Below are positions 1-9,522 of a stretch of 64,000 nucleotides of DNA, one piece after another. A program made the position numbers and the translations under genes. The stretch lies in assembly GCA_035573675.1 (NCBI GenBank), contig DATMAB010000006.1, positions 62,001 through 126,000 of the forward strand, written 5' to 3'. This stretch comes from Terriglobales bacterium (lineage in GTDB: Bacteria; Acidobacteriota; Terriglobia; Terriglobales; Acidobacteriaceae). Positions within the stretch are counted from its first letter, which is position 1. Every line of letters starts with the position of its first letter. The notes under the pieces were generated by a model. That model did not search any database, was not told the DNA's origin, and saw nothing but the letters and a program-made list of their open reading frames with translations.

Positions 1-2517
1 GGCAACACCAACCTGCCCACCGGCACCCTCTGGGGACGCTACCAGGCATTCACGCTGGAGACCAATGGCCAGCTCACCCAGGCGTCCTCGTACCGGCCGC
101 TGGTGGTGGCCTACCGCAACGGCTCGCCGGTCCGCCTGGAGGAACTCGGCCGGGTCATTGACAGCGTCGAGAACGACAAAGTGGCGAGCTGGTTTCAGGG
201 AACCCGGGCCATCGTGCTCGCCGTGCAGCGCCAGCCCGGCACCAACACCGTAGAGGTCGTGGACTCGATCCGCAATCTGCTGCCTACGTTCCGCGCGCAG
301 ATGCCGGCTTCGGTCAGCCTCGACATCATGTTCGACCGCTCGGTCAGCATCCGCGATTCCGTCCACGATGTGAAGTTCACCCTGGTGCTGACCATGGCGC
401 TGGTCATCCTGGTGATCTTCCTCTTCTTGCGGAATTTCTCCGCCACCGCCATTCCCGCTCTTGCGGTGCCGCTTTCCGTGATCGGCACTTTCGCCGTCAT
501 GTACCTGCTGGGCTTCAGCCTGGATAACCTCTCGCTGATGGCGCTGACCCTCTCGGTGGGCTTCGTGGTGGACGACGCCATCGTCATGCTGGAGAACATC
601 GTGCGCCACATGGAGATGGGGAAGAAGCCATTCCAGGCGGCGCTGGAAGGCTCGAAGGAAGTCAGCTTCACCATTCTCTCCATGACCATCTCTCTGGTCG
701 CGGTGTTCCTGCCCGTGCTGTTCCTGGGCGGCATCATCGGACGCCTGCTGCACGAGTTCGCCGTGACCATCAGCGTGGCCATCCTGATCTCCGGCGTGGT
801 TTCGCTCAGCCTCTCGCCCATGATGTGCAGCCGTTTCCTGCGCCCCTCCGCCACCGGCGAGCACGGCCGGCTTTACATGCTCTTCGAGCGCATGTTCGAC
901 CGCCTGCTCTCGGCTTACGACCACAGCCTGGTCTACGTCATGCGCCATCGTTTGGCGACCATGGTGATCTCTGCCGGCCTCCTGGTGGCGACCGTGTACT
1001 TGTTCATCGCCATCCCCAAGGGCTTCCTGCCCAGTGAGGACACCGGCAGCGTGTTCACCTTCACGGAGGCGCGGGAGGGCATCTCCTTCGACGATATGAA
1101 GGAGCACCAGTTGAGGATGGCGGCCATCCTGCAGGCGCAACCGGAGGTCGCGACTACGTTCTCCGCCATCGGTGGCGGCGGCAGCGCCGCGGCCAACAAC
1201 TCCGGGCGCATTTTCGTCCGCCTGAAGCCGCGCAGCGAACGGGCGCACGTGGACGAGCTCATCGAAAAGTGGCGCTCCCAACTGGCCGGTGTCCCCGGCA
1301 TCCGGGCCTTCATGCAGAATCTGCCGCCCATCCGCATCGGCGGCCAGCTCACCAAGAGCCAGTACCAGTTCACGCTGCAGAGCCCGGACACCAACGAGCT
1401 CTACGAATACGCTCCCCTGCTCGAAAGCAAGATGAAGGAGCTGCCCGGGCTGCAGGACGTCACCAGCGACCTGCAGATCAAGAACCCGCAGGTGAACGTG
1501 GAAATCGACCGCGACAAGGCCGCCGCGCTCGGCGTCACCGCGGCCCAGGTGGAAGAAGCCCTGTATACCGCGTACGGCTCGCGCCAGATCTCCACCATCT
1601 ACGCGCCCAACAACCAGTACCGCGTCATCATGGAGCTGCTGCCCGAATACCAGGCCGACCCCGCGGCTCTCTCCATGCTGTATGTCCGTTCCTCCAGCGG
1701 CCAGTTGATCCCGCTCAACGCCGTGGCCAGCCTCACCCGCAACGTCGGGCCGCTCACGGTCAACCACCTGGGACAGCTTCCGGCCGTCACGCTCTCGTTT
1801 AACCTGAGACCGGGCGTGTCGCTGGGTGAAGCCGTCAGTCAGGTGGAGCGCGCTGCCGGCCAGACCCTGCCCGCCACCATCAGTACCAGTTTCCAGGGCA
1901 CGGCGCAGGCCTTCCAGGCTTCCCTGCAGGGATTGACGCTGCTGCTCATCATGTCGGTCGTGGTCATCTATCTGGTGCTGGGGATTCTGTACGAGAGCTT
2001 CATCCACCCCATCACCATCCTCTCCGGGCTGCCCTCCGCAGGCTTGGGCGCGCTGATCACGCTGATGCTGTTCCGCAGCGACCTGAATCTCTATGCTTTC
2101 GTAGGCGTCATCATGCTGGTGGGCATCGTGAAGAAGAACGCCATCATGATGATCGACTTCGCGCTGGAGGCGCAGCGCAACGCCGGCAAGGACGCGGCCG
2201 AAGCCATCTACTACGGCGCCCTGGTGCGCTTCCGCCCCATCATGATGACCACCATGGCGGCGCTGATGGGCACGCTGCCCATCGCTCTCGGGTACGGCGC
2301 CGGCGCCGAAGCGCGCCAGCCGCTGGGCCTGGCCGTGGTGGGGGGCCTGCTGGTCTCGCAGCTCCTGACTCTCTACATCACCCCCGTCTTCTACACCTAC
2401 ATGGAACAGTTGGTGGCCTGGCTGCGCGGCGAAAGCAAGCTGCGGCCGGTGGCAATCATTCCCCAGCCCGCCGAGAAGACTCTGGCTGCGGTGGGCGAGC
2501 CGGTACACCACGACTGA
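1..2517 (+). CDS. RND efflux permease, HAE1/AcrB type (5' truncated by window edge)
   Basis: Inner-membrane proton-driven pump subunit that works with a fusion protein and an outer-membrane channel. The frame is open from base 1, so the N-terminus lies outside the window; 838 residues remain of a usual ~1030-1060. The acidic pair of TM4 is visible in SVGFVVDDAIVMLEN (Asp near fragment residues 191-192), the hallmark of HAE1 proteins rather than metal-type CzcA. A second membrane block near the end contains GVIMLVGIVKKNAIMMIDFA. No partner gene follows; ~670 bp separate it from the next operon, so any fusion protein gene must lie upstream. The substrate cannot be told. Confidence 0.93.
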   Translation, partial: GNTNLPTGTLWGRYQAFTLETNGQLTQASSYRPLVVAYRNGSPVRLEELGRVIDSVENDKVASWFQGTRAIVLAVQRQPGTNTVEVVDSIRNLLPTFRAQMPASVSLDIMFDRSVSIRDSVHDVKFTLVLTMALVILVIFLFLRNFSATAIPALAVPLSVIGTFAVMYLLGFSLDNLSLMALTLSVGFVVDDAIVMLENIVRHMEMGKKPFQAALEGSKEVSFTILSMTISLVAVFLPVLFLGGIIGRLLHEFAVTISVAILISGVVSLSLSPMMCSRFLRPSATGEHGRLYMLFERMFDRLLSAYDHSLVYVMRHRLATMVISAGLLVATVYLFIAIPKGFLPSEDTGSVFTFTEAREGISFDDMKEHQLRMAAILQAQPEVATTFSAIGGGGSAAANNSGRIFVRLKPRSERAHVDELIEKWRSQLAGVPGIRAFMQNLPPIRIGGQLTKSQYQFTLQSPDTNELYEYAPLLESKMKELPGLQDVTSDLQIKNPQVNVEIDRDKAAALGVTAAQVEEALYTAYGSRQISTIYAPNNQYRVIMELLPEYQADPAALSMLYVRSSSGQLIPLNAVASLTRNVGPLTVNHLGQLPAVTLSFNLRPGVSLGEAVSQVERAAGQTLPATISTSFQGTAQAFQASLQGLTLLLIMSVVVIYLVLGILYESFIHPITILSGLPSAGLGALITLMLFRSDLNLYAFVGVIMLVGIVKKNAIMMIDFALEAQRNAGKDAAEAIYYGALVRFRPIMMTTMAALMGTLPIALGYGAGAEARQPLGLAVVGGLLVSQLLTLYITPVFYTYMEQLVAWLRGESKLRPVAIIPQPAEKTLAAVGEPVHHD

Positions 2518-3189
2518 GCAGGCCTGAATCGTTCTGCCAGGTATGTGCCCGGGGTCTGTACCCCGTGTACCTACCCCCCCATTTTTCTGCAAAATCTTGT
2601 TAACAAAGGACTTGACGAATTTGGGACGAGCAAAATATTCAAGGCAAATGGGTTAGAGGCAAAATCGTCAAAGCAAAGGAGTTATCCCTCCAAGCAATGC
2701 TATGCTCAATAACTATAGCAACATGGAGGAGAAGTGTCAAGCGAAAAGTTATCTGACCTGTCTCGAAGATAAGCAATGAGATAAGCACTGAGATGGGGCG
2801 GGCTTCTGCAACAGCGGGGCTCGGGTACACCGGAAAGGAGCCCCGGCCTCCTGGTCGCGGTTTGAAGGTCCAACCGCGACAACCCGGGAGTCGGTTCCCG
2901 AATTGCGTGAGCACGGACGAATCCCACGCCCATGGTGCGTTGCCGACATTTTGCCGCATCTCAGGCGGCAGTTTTTCGGCCGAATACAGTGCGAACGGTC
3001 CCAGCGCCAATCCGTCCAACTGCGCCCTTGTCCGAGCGAACTGCCGGAATCGAATCCGCCTGCTATAATCTCGTGTTTTCGCTGCCGCTCCTGTTGCGGC
3101 ACTGTGTACTCGCGACGCTCGCGCTGAGAATCTGATGTTCAACCGCGCGGCCTGCGGCCGGGGACGCGCACGACGCAATCGCCCGTTCG
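2518..3189. other. Non-coding gap with a cluster of hairpins
   Basis: I see no convincing gene here; the open frames present have no family resemblance. A 6-bp hairpin with loop CTGT at 2550-2565 follows the RND stop and may help end that transcript, though no T-run follows directly. AT-rich DNA lies at 2575-2770. Then three perfect inverted repeats come in a row: GGGGCTC 2816-2822 with 2838-2844, GTCGCGGTT 2854-2862 with its complement at 2872-2880, and CGGGA 2885-2889 with 2896-2900. They do not match a riboswitch or housekeeping RNA that I can recognise. The act promoter lies downstream of them. Confidence 0.5.
3041..3069 (+). promoter_or_regulatory. Candidate promoter of the act-cox operon
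   Basis: A perfect -10 hexamer TATAAT at 3064-3069 is preceded by TGC, giving an extended -10. CTGCCG at 3041-3046 lies 17 bp upstream as a weak -35. The predicted transcript would start near 3076 and have a leader of about 115 nt before actA. Confidence 0.6.
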
Positions 3190-3888
3190 ATGTCGCAGAT
3201 CTTTCATCGCAGCACGAACACCATCTCGCGGCTGACCATCTATGGAGCGGCGTTCGTGCTGGCATCGCTGGCCTGGACCACGGCTGAAGTGCAGCGTTCC
3301 GGCTACGTGACGCGCGAGGGCGACGCGCGCGAGCAGTGGCCGCCGTTCAGCCATCAGCACCATGTCGCCGGACTGGGCATCGATTGCCGTTATTGCCACA
3401 CCTCCGTCGAAACCTCGAGTTTCGCCGGCATCCCGCCCACCCGCACCTGCATGGGTTGCCATTCGCAGATCTGGAACAACGCTCCCATGCTTGAGCCCGT
3501 GCGTGAGAGCTTCCGCACCGGCAAGTCTCTGGCCTGGACGCGCGTTTACGACCTGCCCGACTTCGCCTATTTCGACCACAGCATCCACGTGGCCAAAGGC
3601 GTAGGTTGCACCACCTGCCACGGCTCCATCCAGAACATGGCGCTGACCTACCAGGCCGTCTCCCTGCAGATGGAGTGGTGCCTGGAATGCCATCGAGCGC
3701 CAGAGAGATTCCTGCGGCCCAAGTCGGAGGTGTTCAGCGTCTCTTACGAACCGCCGGTTGCGGGCAAGCCTGTCACCGTGGCGGGACAACAGTTTGAAAG
3801 CCAGTTGGAGCTCGGCCGCTGGCTCAAACGCGAGTACAAGATTCGCGGAACCATGGACCTGACCAGTTGTTCGACGTGTCATCGCTGA
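3190..3888 (+). CDS. actA: Alternative complex III pentaheme cytochrome c subunit ActA
   Basis: Periplasmic multiheme electron-transfer subunit of alternative complex III, the quinol:electron acceptor oxidoreductase that replaces cytochrome bc1. The 232-residue product has an N-terminal hydrophobic anchor (about 16-31) and exactly five CxxCH heme sites: residues 66-70, 87-91, 140-144, 164-168 and 227-231, the number expected for ActA. The last site is almost at the C-terminus. ATG 3190 is the first start after an in-frame stop at 3133; there is no clear Shine-Dalgarno. It is the first gene of the operon, 37 nt before actB. Confidence 0.93.
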   Translation: MSQIFHRSTNTISRLTIYGAAFVLASLAWTTAEVQRSGYVTREGDAREQWPPFSHQHHVAGLGIDCRYCHTSVETSSFAGIPPTRTCMGCHSQIWNNAPMLEPVRESFRTGKSLAWTRVYDLPDFAYFDHSIHVAKGVGCTTCHGSIQNMALTYQAVSLQMEWCLECHRAPERFLRPKSEVFSVSYEPPVAGKPVTVAGQQFESQLELGRWLKREYKIRGTMDLTSCSTCHR

Positions 3889-3925
3889 AGAAAGGCAGCG
3901 GAACGGGACGGAGCTCAAGGAATCG

Positions 3926-6900
3926 GTGAGCGCAGGGGACAAGTCGATGTGCGCGGCCGAGCGTGCCAGGCCCGCACCATCCGCGGCCAAGCCGCTGGAG
4001 TTGAACGAGGTGCGCGCATGTTTGCAGGCGGCGCGTGGTCCGCACTACTGGCGGAGCCTTGAAGAGCTCGCGGCCACGCCCCAGTTCACCGACCTGCTGC
4101 ACCGCGAATTCCCGCGCCACGCCACCGAATGGGACAACGCCCTCTCCCGCCGCCGCTTCCTCGAGGTCATGGCCGCTTCGCTGGCGCTGGCCGGCCTGAG
4201 CGGCTGCACCAGGCAGCCCACCGAGACCATTGTCCCCTACGTGCGTCAGCCGGAGGAGTTCGTTCCCGGCAAGCCGCTGTTCTACGCCACCGCCATGACG
4301 CTCTCCGGCGTCGCCCTGCCGCTGCTGGCGGAAAGCCACATGGGCCGGCCCACCAAGATCGAAGGCAATCCGGAACATCCGGCCAGCCTGGGCGCAACCG
4401 ACATCTACGCGCAGGCTTCTGTCCTCGGTCTTTACGATCCGGACCGCTCGCAGACGTTGCGCAATCTGGGCGAGGTACGACCCTGGACGTCGTTTCTCGG
4501 CTCCATGCGCGGCCCCATGGCCATACAGAAAACGACCGGCGGCGGCGGCCTGCGCATCCTGACAGAAACCGTGAGCTCGCCGACCCTGGCGTGGCAAATC
4601 GGCTCCCTGCTCAGGGATTTCCCCAACGCAAAGTGGCATCAGTACGAACCGGTGAACCGCGACAATGCCCGGGCCGGATCGCAGATGGCTTTCGGCCAGT
4701 TCGTGGATGCGCAATACCGCTTCGAGAACGCCGACGTCATTGTCTCGCTCGACGCCGACTTCCTCTCCAGCGGCTATCCCGGCTTCGTGCGTTATGCCCG
4801 CGACTTCGCCAAGCGCCGCAAGCTCGAAGCCGGCAACACGAAGATGAGCCGCCTGTACGTGGTCGAGAGCACGCCGACCAACACGGGCGCAGTGGCGGAC
4901 CATCGTTTAGCCATGCGCGCCACAGACATTGCCGGCCTCGCACATGCCCTGGCGGGTGCGTTCGGCATTGGATCCCACCAGGCGGCCGCGCAGTTCGAAC
5001 AGTGGTCTACAGCCATCGCCAGCGAATTGCAGGCTCATCGAGGCACGTCGCTGATTCTCGCTGGCGAGAACCAGCCACCGACCGTGCACGCTTTGGCCCA
5101 CGCCATGAACGAAGCGCTGGGCAACGTGGGCCGCACCGTCATCTATACCGACCCGGTCGCGGCCAACCCGGTCATCCAGACGGAATCCTTGCGCGAACTG
5201 GTTGCCGAGATGGAAGCCGGCAAGGTCGAGTTGCTGGTCATTCTTGGCGGCAATCCGGTGTTCAACGCGCCGGTCGACATTGCGTTCGCGAAGCATTTGC
5301 ACAAGGTCGGCTTGCGGGTGCACCTGGGCCTTTATCACGACGAGACCGCCGCCCTTTGCCACTGGCACGTGCCCGAGGCGCACTACCTCGAATCCTGGAG
5401 CGACGCCCGTGCCTACGACGGCACGGTCAGCATCGTGCAGCCGCTGATCGCCCCGCTCTACGACGGCAAGACCGCGCATGAAGTGCTGGCGGCGCTCACC
5501 GATCGCCCTGACCGCTCCGCCTACGAGATCGTCCGCGAATACTGGAAGACGCAGCATCCCGCATCCGATTTCGAAATGTTCTGGCGCCGCTCCCTGCACG
5601 ATGGATGGATCGAAGGTACTTCCTTCGCGCCAAGACAAGTGACCGCGAAAACAACGGCGTTCCCGCAGGCAGCCCCGATACCCGCCGCGCTCGAACTCAC
5701 CTTCCGCCCTGATCCTTCCGTGTATGACGGCCGCTTCGCCGGCAACGGCTGGCTGCAGGAACTTCCCAAGCCGCTCTCCAAACTCACCTGGGAGAACGCC
5801 GCGTTCTTCAGCCCCAGGACCGCCGAACGCGAGCGCCTGAAGACGGGCGACGTGATCGAGTTGCATTTTGAAGGACGCCAGCTCAAAGCGCCGGTGTACA
5901 TCCTTCCCGGCCAGCCGGATGAATCCGTGTGCGTGCATCTCGGTTACGGGCGTCATCGAGCCGGCCGAGTCGGCTCCAACATCGGGTTCAATGCGTACGC
6001 GCTGCGGAACGCGGGCTCCTTTTGGTTCGGCGGCAATCTGCGAATCGCACCGCAGCATGAGCGCCACGAACTTTCCGTCACCCACGGCCACTGGAACATG
6101 GAAGGCCGCGACCTGGTGCGGGCCGGCACCCTCGCCGAGTACGTCGCGAACCCACGCTTCGCGCACGAGCATCATGAAGAGCCTGCGCCCGGCCTCACGC
6201 TCTACCCGCCCCACAAGTACGAAGGCAATGCCTGGGGCATGGCCATCGACCTGAACTCCTGCATCGGCTGTAACGCCTGTGTTGTTGCATGCCAGTCGGA
6301 AAACAACATCCCCGTGGTGGGGCGCGAGCAGGTCATGGTCCAGCGCGAGATGCACTGGATCCGCATCGACCGCTACTTCGAAGGCTCGCTCGACGATCCG
6401 CGCATCTACTTCCAGCCCGTCCCCTGCATGCAGTGCGAGAACGCGCCCTGTGAGCCGGTCTGCCCGGTGGGCGCCACTGTGCACAGTTCCGAGGGCTTGA
6501 ACGACCAGGTTTATAACCGCTGCGTGGGCACGCGCTACTGCGCCAACAACTGCCCGTACAAGGTGCGGCGTTTCAACTTCCTGCTCTACCAGGATTTCGA
6601 GACGCCCAGCCTCAAGCTGATGCGCAATCCCGATGTCTCGGTGCGCAGCCGCGGCGTGATGGAGAAATGCACCTATTGCGTGCAGCGCATCAACGCCGCG
6701 CGCATCGCGGCAGAGAAGGAAGACCGGACCATCCGGGATGGCGAGGTGCAGACCGCCTGCCAGCAGGCCTGCCCCGCCGGGGCCATCATCTTCGGCAATA
6801 TCAACGACAAGGACAGCCGCGTGGCCCGGGTGAAGCAGGAAGCGCGCAATTACGGCCTGCTGGCGGAATTGAATACGCGACCACGGACCACGTATCTGGC

Positions 6901-6949
6901 TTCGGTGCGCAACCCCAATCCTGCTTTGGCAGCGGAGAAGAAGGCGTGA
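3926..6949 (+). CDS. actB: Alternative complex III subunit ActB (molybdopterin-oxidoreductase-like plus ferredoxin fusion)
   Basis: Large peripheral subunit of alternative complex III that passes electrons through iron-sulfur clusters. The 1007 residues show an N-terminal extension, then a Tat signal at about 74-94 (SRRRFLEVM followed by a hydrophobic stretch and LSGC). This extended Tat leader about 75 residues in is typical of the family. A molybdopterin-oxidoreductase-like region follows (~100-740); in characterised ActB this half lacks molybdenum. The C-terminal ferredoxin part has Cys 779, 782, 785 and 789 as the first cluster motif and three more Cys clusters up to ~940. GTG 3926 is used, with AAGGA at 3917-3921 before it. 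TGA overlaps the actC ATG. Confidence 0.94.
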   Translation: MSAGDKSMCAAERARPAPSAAKPLELNEVRACLQAARGPHYWRSLEELAATPQFTDLLHREFPRHATEWDNALSRRRFLEVMAASLALAGLSGCTRQPTETIVPYVRQPEEFVPGKPLFYATAMTLSGVALPLLAESHMGRPTKIEGNPEHPASLGATDIYAQASVLGLYDPDRSQTLRNLGEVRPWTSFLGSMRGPMAIQKTTGGGGLRILTETVSSPTLAWQIGSLLRDFPNAKWHQYEPVNRDNARAGSQMAFGQFVDAQYRFENADVIVSLDADFLSSGYPGFVRYARDFAKRRKLEAGNTKMSRLYVVESTPTNTGAVADHRLAMRATDIAGLAHALAGAFGIGSHQAAAQFEQWSTAIASELQAHRGTSLILAGENQPPTVHALAHAMNEALGNVGRTVIYTDPVAANPVIQTESLRELVAEMEAGKVELLVILGGNPVFNAPVDIAFAKHLHKVGLRVHLGLYHDETAALCHWHVPEAHYLESWSDARAYDGTVSIVQPLIAPLYDGKTAHEVLAALTDRPDRSAYEIVREYWKTQHPASDFEMFWRRSLHDGWIEGTSFAPRQVTAKTTAFPQAAPIPAALELTFRPDPSVYDGRFAGNGWLQELPKPLSKLTWENAAFFSPRTAERERLKTGDVIELHFEGRQLKAPVYILPGQPDESVCVHLGYGRHRAGRVGSNIGFNAYALRNAGSFWFGGNLRIAPQHERHELSVTHGHWNMEGRDLVRAGTLAEYVANPRFAHEHHEEPAPGLTLYPPHKYEGNAWGMAIDLNSCIGCNACVVACQSENNIPVVGREQVMVQREMHWIRIDRYFEGSLDDPRIYFQPVPCMQCENAPCEPVCPVGATVHSSEGLNDQVYNRCVGTRYCANNCPYKVRRFNFLLYQDFETPSLKLMRNPDVSVRSRGVMEKCTYCVQRINAARIAAEKEDRTIRDGEVQTACQQACPAGAIIFGNINDKDSRVARVKQEARNYGLLAELNTRPRTTYLASVRNPNPALAAEKKA

Positions 6950-8328
6950 TGGACGATCCCATCCAGGCCGAAGCTCGCAGCATCCCACGCCGCGCGCCGG
7001 TCATCGAGCCGGGGCACACGTTCGCCTCCGTCACCGACAAGATCAGCGCCATCGTCCTGCGCCGCAAGACTTCCCGCGGCTGGCTGCTGGGCTTTGCCAT
7101 CGCCTTCCTCCTGGCCAACGTGATGTTCCTGTCGCTCGGCTACCTGGTCCTGAAAGGCACGGGCATCTGGGGCATCAACGCGCCCGTGGGCTGGGGCTTC
7201 GCCATCATCAATTTCGTCTGGTGGATCGGCATCGGGCACGCCGGCACGCTCATCTCCGCCATCCTGCTGCTCTTGCGCCAGAGCTGGCGCACTTCCATCA
7301 ATCGATTTGCCGAGGCCATGACGCTGTTCGCCGTGGCCTGCGCGGCCATCTACCCCGGCATCCACGTCGGGCGCCCGTGGTTGGGCTACTGGCTCTTCCC
7401 TTATCCCAACACCATGGGGCTGTGGCCGCAGTTCCGCAGCCCGCTCATCTGGGACGTGTTCGCCGTCTCCACCTACGCCACTGTCTCGCTCATGTTCTGG
7501 TTCGTGGGCCTGATTCCCGACCTCGCCACCTTGCGCGACCGCGCCACCAACCGTTACGCGCGCATCCTCTACGGCATCCTGGCGATGGGATGGCGCGGTT
7601 CCGCCAAGCACTGGCATCGCTACGAGACCTGCTATCTTCTGCTCGCCGGACTGGCCACGCCGCTGGTGGTCTCCGTACACACGGTGGTCAGCTTCGACTT
7701 CGCGGTTTCCATCATCCCCGGCTGGCACACCACCGTCTTCCCGCCCTACTTCGTTGCCGGCGCCATCTACTCCGGTTTCGCCATGGTCATGACCCTGGCC
7801 ATCCCCATCCGCGCCGTCTACGGCCTGGAAGACTTCATCACCATGCGTCACCTGGAGAACATGGCCAAGGTGATGCTCGCTACCGGCCTCATCGTCGGCT
7901 ACGGCTACATGATGGAAACCTTCATGGCCTGGTACAGCGGCAGCACGTACGAGTGGTTCATGATCGTCAACCGCATGACCGGGCCCTACGCGCCGTTCTA
8001 CTGGCTGCTGATCGCCTGCAACATTCTCATCCCGCAGGTGCTCTGGATCCACAAGGCCCGCACCCACGTGCCCACGCTGTTCGTGATTTCGCTCATCGTC
8101 AACGTCGGCATGTGGTTGGAGCGCTTCATCATCGTCGTGACCAGCCTGCATCGCGACTATCTGCCCTCGTCCTGGGGCATGTACTGGCCCACCTTCTGGG
8201 ATTGGTCCACCTACGTCGGCTCCATCGGCCTGTTCCTCGCGCTGCTTTACCTGTTCATCCGCTTCCTGCCCATGATCTCGATCTTCGAGATGCGCACCAT
8301 CCTGCCTGAGGCGGAGGTCAAGGAATAA
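6949..8328 (+). CDS. actC: Alternative complex III membrane subunit ActC (NrfD-like)
   Basis: Polytopic quinol-interacting membrane subunit of alternative complex III, 459 residues with about ten hydrophobic segments and the NrfD/PsrC-like pattern (FVWWIGIGHAGTLISAILLL near residue 90). The frame is open further upstream inside actB, but ATG 6949 is chosen because it shares its A with the actB stop (TGATG) and starts the sequence expected for ActC. It ends in a TAATG overlap with actD. Tight coupling supports fixed stoichiometry with ActB and ActD. Confidence 0.94.
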   Translation: MDDPIQAEARSIPRRAPVIEPGHTFASVTDKISAIVLRRKTSRGWLLGFAIAFLLANVMFLSLGYLVLKGTGIWGINAPVGWGFAIINFVWWIGIGHAGTLISAILLLLRQSWRTSINRFAEAMTLFAVACAAIYPGIHVGRPWLGYWLFPYPNTMGLWPQFRSPLIWDVFAVSTYATVSLMFWFVGLIPDLATLRDRATNRYARILYGILAMGWRGSAKHWHRYETCYLLLAGLATPLVVSVHTVVSFDFAVSIIPGWHTTVFPPYFVAGAIYSGFAMVMTLAIPIRAVYGLEDFITMRHLENMAKVMLATGLIVGYGYMMETFMAWYSGSTYEWFMIVNRMTGPYAPFYWLLIACNILIPQVLWIHKARTHVPTLFVISLIVNVGMWLERFIIVVTSLHRDYLPSSWGMYWPTFWDWSTYVGSIGLFLALLYLFIRFLPMISIFEMRTILPEAEVKE

Positions 8329-8864
8329 TGAAGAAGCCGCCCATCTACGGACTGCTGGCCGAGTTCGACTCGCCCACCGCCATCGTGTTGGCCGCGCGCC
8401 GCGCCCATGAAGCCGGGTACCGCCGGATGGACGCCTACACCCCTTTCCCCATCGAGGAGCTCACTGAGGCCATCGGCTTCCACCATACCCGCCTGCCGGC
8501 CATCGTGCTGTGCGGAGGCATCCTCGGCGGCCTGGGCGGATACGCGCTGCAGTACTGGGCCTCGGTTATCGAGTATCCCGTCATTGTCGGCGGCAAGCCT
8601 TTCCACTCCTGGCCGTCGTTCATCCCCGTGACTTTCGAGACCACGGTGCTGATCGCGGCCCTGTCCGCGGTGCTGGGCATGCTGGCGCTGAACGGACTGC
8701 CCATGCCCTATCACCCGGTGTTCAACGTGCCCGAGTTCGCCCTGGCCAGCAACAATCGCTTCTTCCTGTGTCTGGAAGCGGAGGACGAGCAGTTCGATCC
8801 TGCGGTCTCACGCAGATTCCTGGAGGGCTTGGGGCCAAGCGGAGTCTGGGAGGTGCCGCATTAA
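8328..8864 (+). CDS. actD: Alternative complex III subunit ActD (DUF3341)
   Basis: Small membrane subunit of alternative complex III. The 178-residue protein begins with the family pattern YGLLAEFDSPTAIVLAARRAHEAGY and has two transmembrane segments (~63-82 and ~104-125). A conserved MPYHPVFNVPEFALASNNRFFLC stretch follows. No heme or metal motif is present, as expected. The start overlaps the actC stop by one base. The next gene begins one base after the stop. Confidence 0.92.
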   Translation: MKKPPIYGLLAEFDSPTAIVLAARRAHEAGYRRMDAYTPFPIEELTEAIGFHHTRLPAIVLCGGILGGLGGYALQYWASVIEYPVIVGGKPFHSWPSFIPVTFETTVLIAALSAVLGMLALNGLPMPYHPVFNVPEFALASNNRFFLCLEAEDEQFDPAVSRRFLEGLGPSGVWEVPH

Positions 8865-8865
8865 C

Positions 8866-9522
8866 TTGCTGCGCCAATCCAGCCTTGTGCGTCTGCTGCC
8901 TGCGGCGTTGGCGTTCGCTGGCGTCGTCGCGGTCGGCGGCTGCCGCCAGGACATGCATGACCAGCCCAAGTACATCCCGCTGCGTCCCAGCGACTTCTTC
9001 GCCGACGGGCGCTCCGCTCGCCCGCCGGTGGAAGGCACCGTGGCCCGCGGGCAACTCCGCGACGACGTGCATCTCTACACCGGCATGATCGACGGCAAGC
9101 CGGCCGAGACCTTCCCTTTCCCGGTCACGCGTGAAGTGCTGGAGCGCGGCCGCCAACGCTTCAACGCCATTTGCGCTCCCTGCCACTCCCGCCTGGGCGA
9201 CGGCAACGGCATCATCGTGCAGCGCGGCTATCGCCGGCCGGAATCGTTCCACACTGACCGCTTGCGCAAGGCGGCCGTCGGCTACTACTTCGACGTCATG
9301 ACGCGCGGCTTCGGCGCCATGCCCGACTACGCCCCGCAAGTCACTCCGCAGGATCGCTGGGCCATCGCCGCCTACATCCGCGCCTTGCAGTTCAGCCAGA
9401 GAGCGACTCTCGACGACGTTCCCGCCGCCGAGCGCAAGTGGCTGGAGCAAACGCGCGGGGAAGGCATGACTCCTGCGCCGGAGGTTCCACAGCCACCGCA
9501 GACCGGAGGGGGAACGCGATGA
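8866..9522 (+). CDS. actE: Alternative complex III monoheme cytochrome c lipoprotein ActE
   Basis: Periplasmic lipid-anchored monoheme cytochrome c of alternative complex III. TTG 8866 begins a lipoprotein signal ending in VGGC at about residues 25-28 (Cys28 would be lipidated). One CAPCH heme motif sits near residue 104, followed later by a Met-containing segment (FGAMPDYAPQVTPQDRW) that can supply the axial ligand. A GGGAGG-like site lies ~13 nt upstream; GTG at 8887 is an alternative start but would shorten the signal peptide. The stop overlaps actF (ATGA). Confidence 0.9.
   Translation: MLRQSSLVRLLPAALAFAGVVAVGGCRQDMHDQPKYIPLRPSDFFADGRSARPPVEGTVARGQLRDDVHLYTGMIDGKPAETFPFPVTREVLERGRQRFNAICAPCHSRLGDGNGIIVQRGYRRPESFHTDRLRKAAVGYYFDVMTRGFGAMPDYAPQVTPQDRWAIAAYIRALQFSQRATLDDVPAAERKWLEQTRGEGMTPAPEVPQPPQTGGGTR

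Noticed and set aside
2816-2900. Cobalamin, c-di-GMP or molybdenum-cofactor riboswitch
   Set aside because: None of the conserved core sequences of these classes could be found around the hairpins.
2639-3265. 208-residue open frame on the minus strand upstream of actA
   Set aside because: Low-complexity Arg-rich product, no ribosome site, overlaps the actA start and promoter.
4907-6988. 693-residue open frame on the minus strand
   Set aside because: Antisense to actB, which is certain from its Tat and ferredoxin motifs; no motif in the antisense product.
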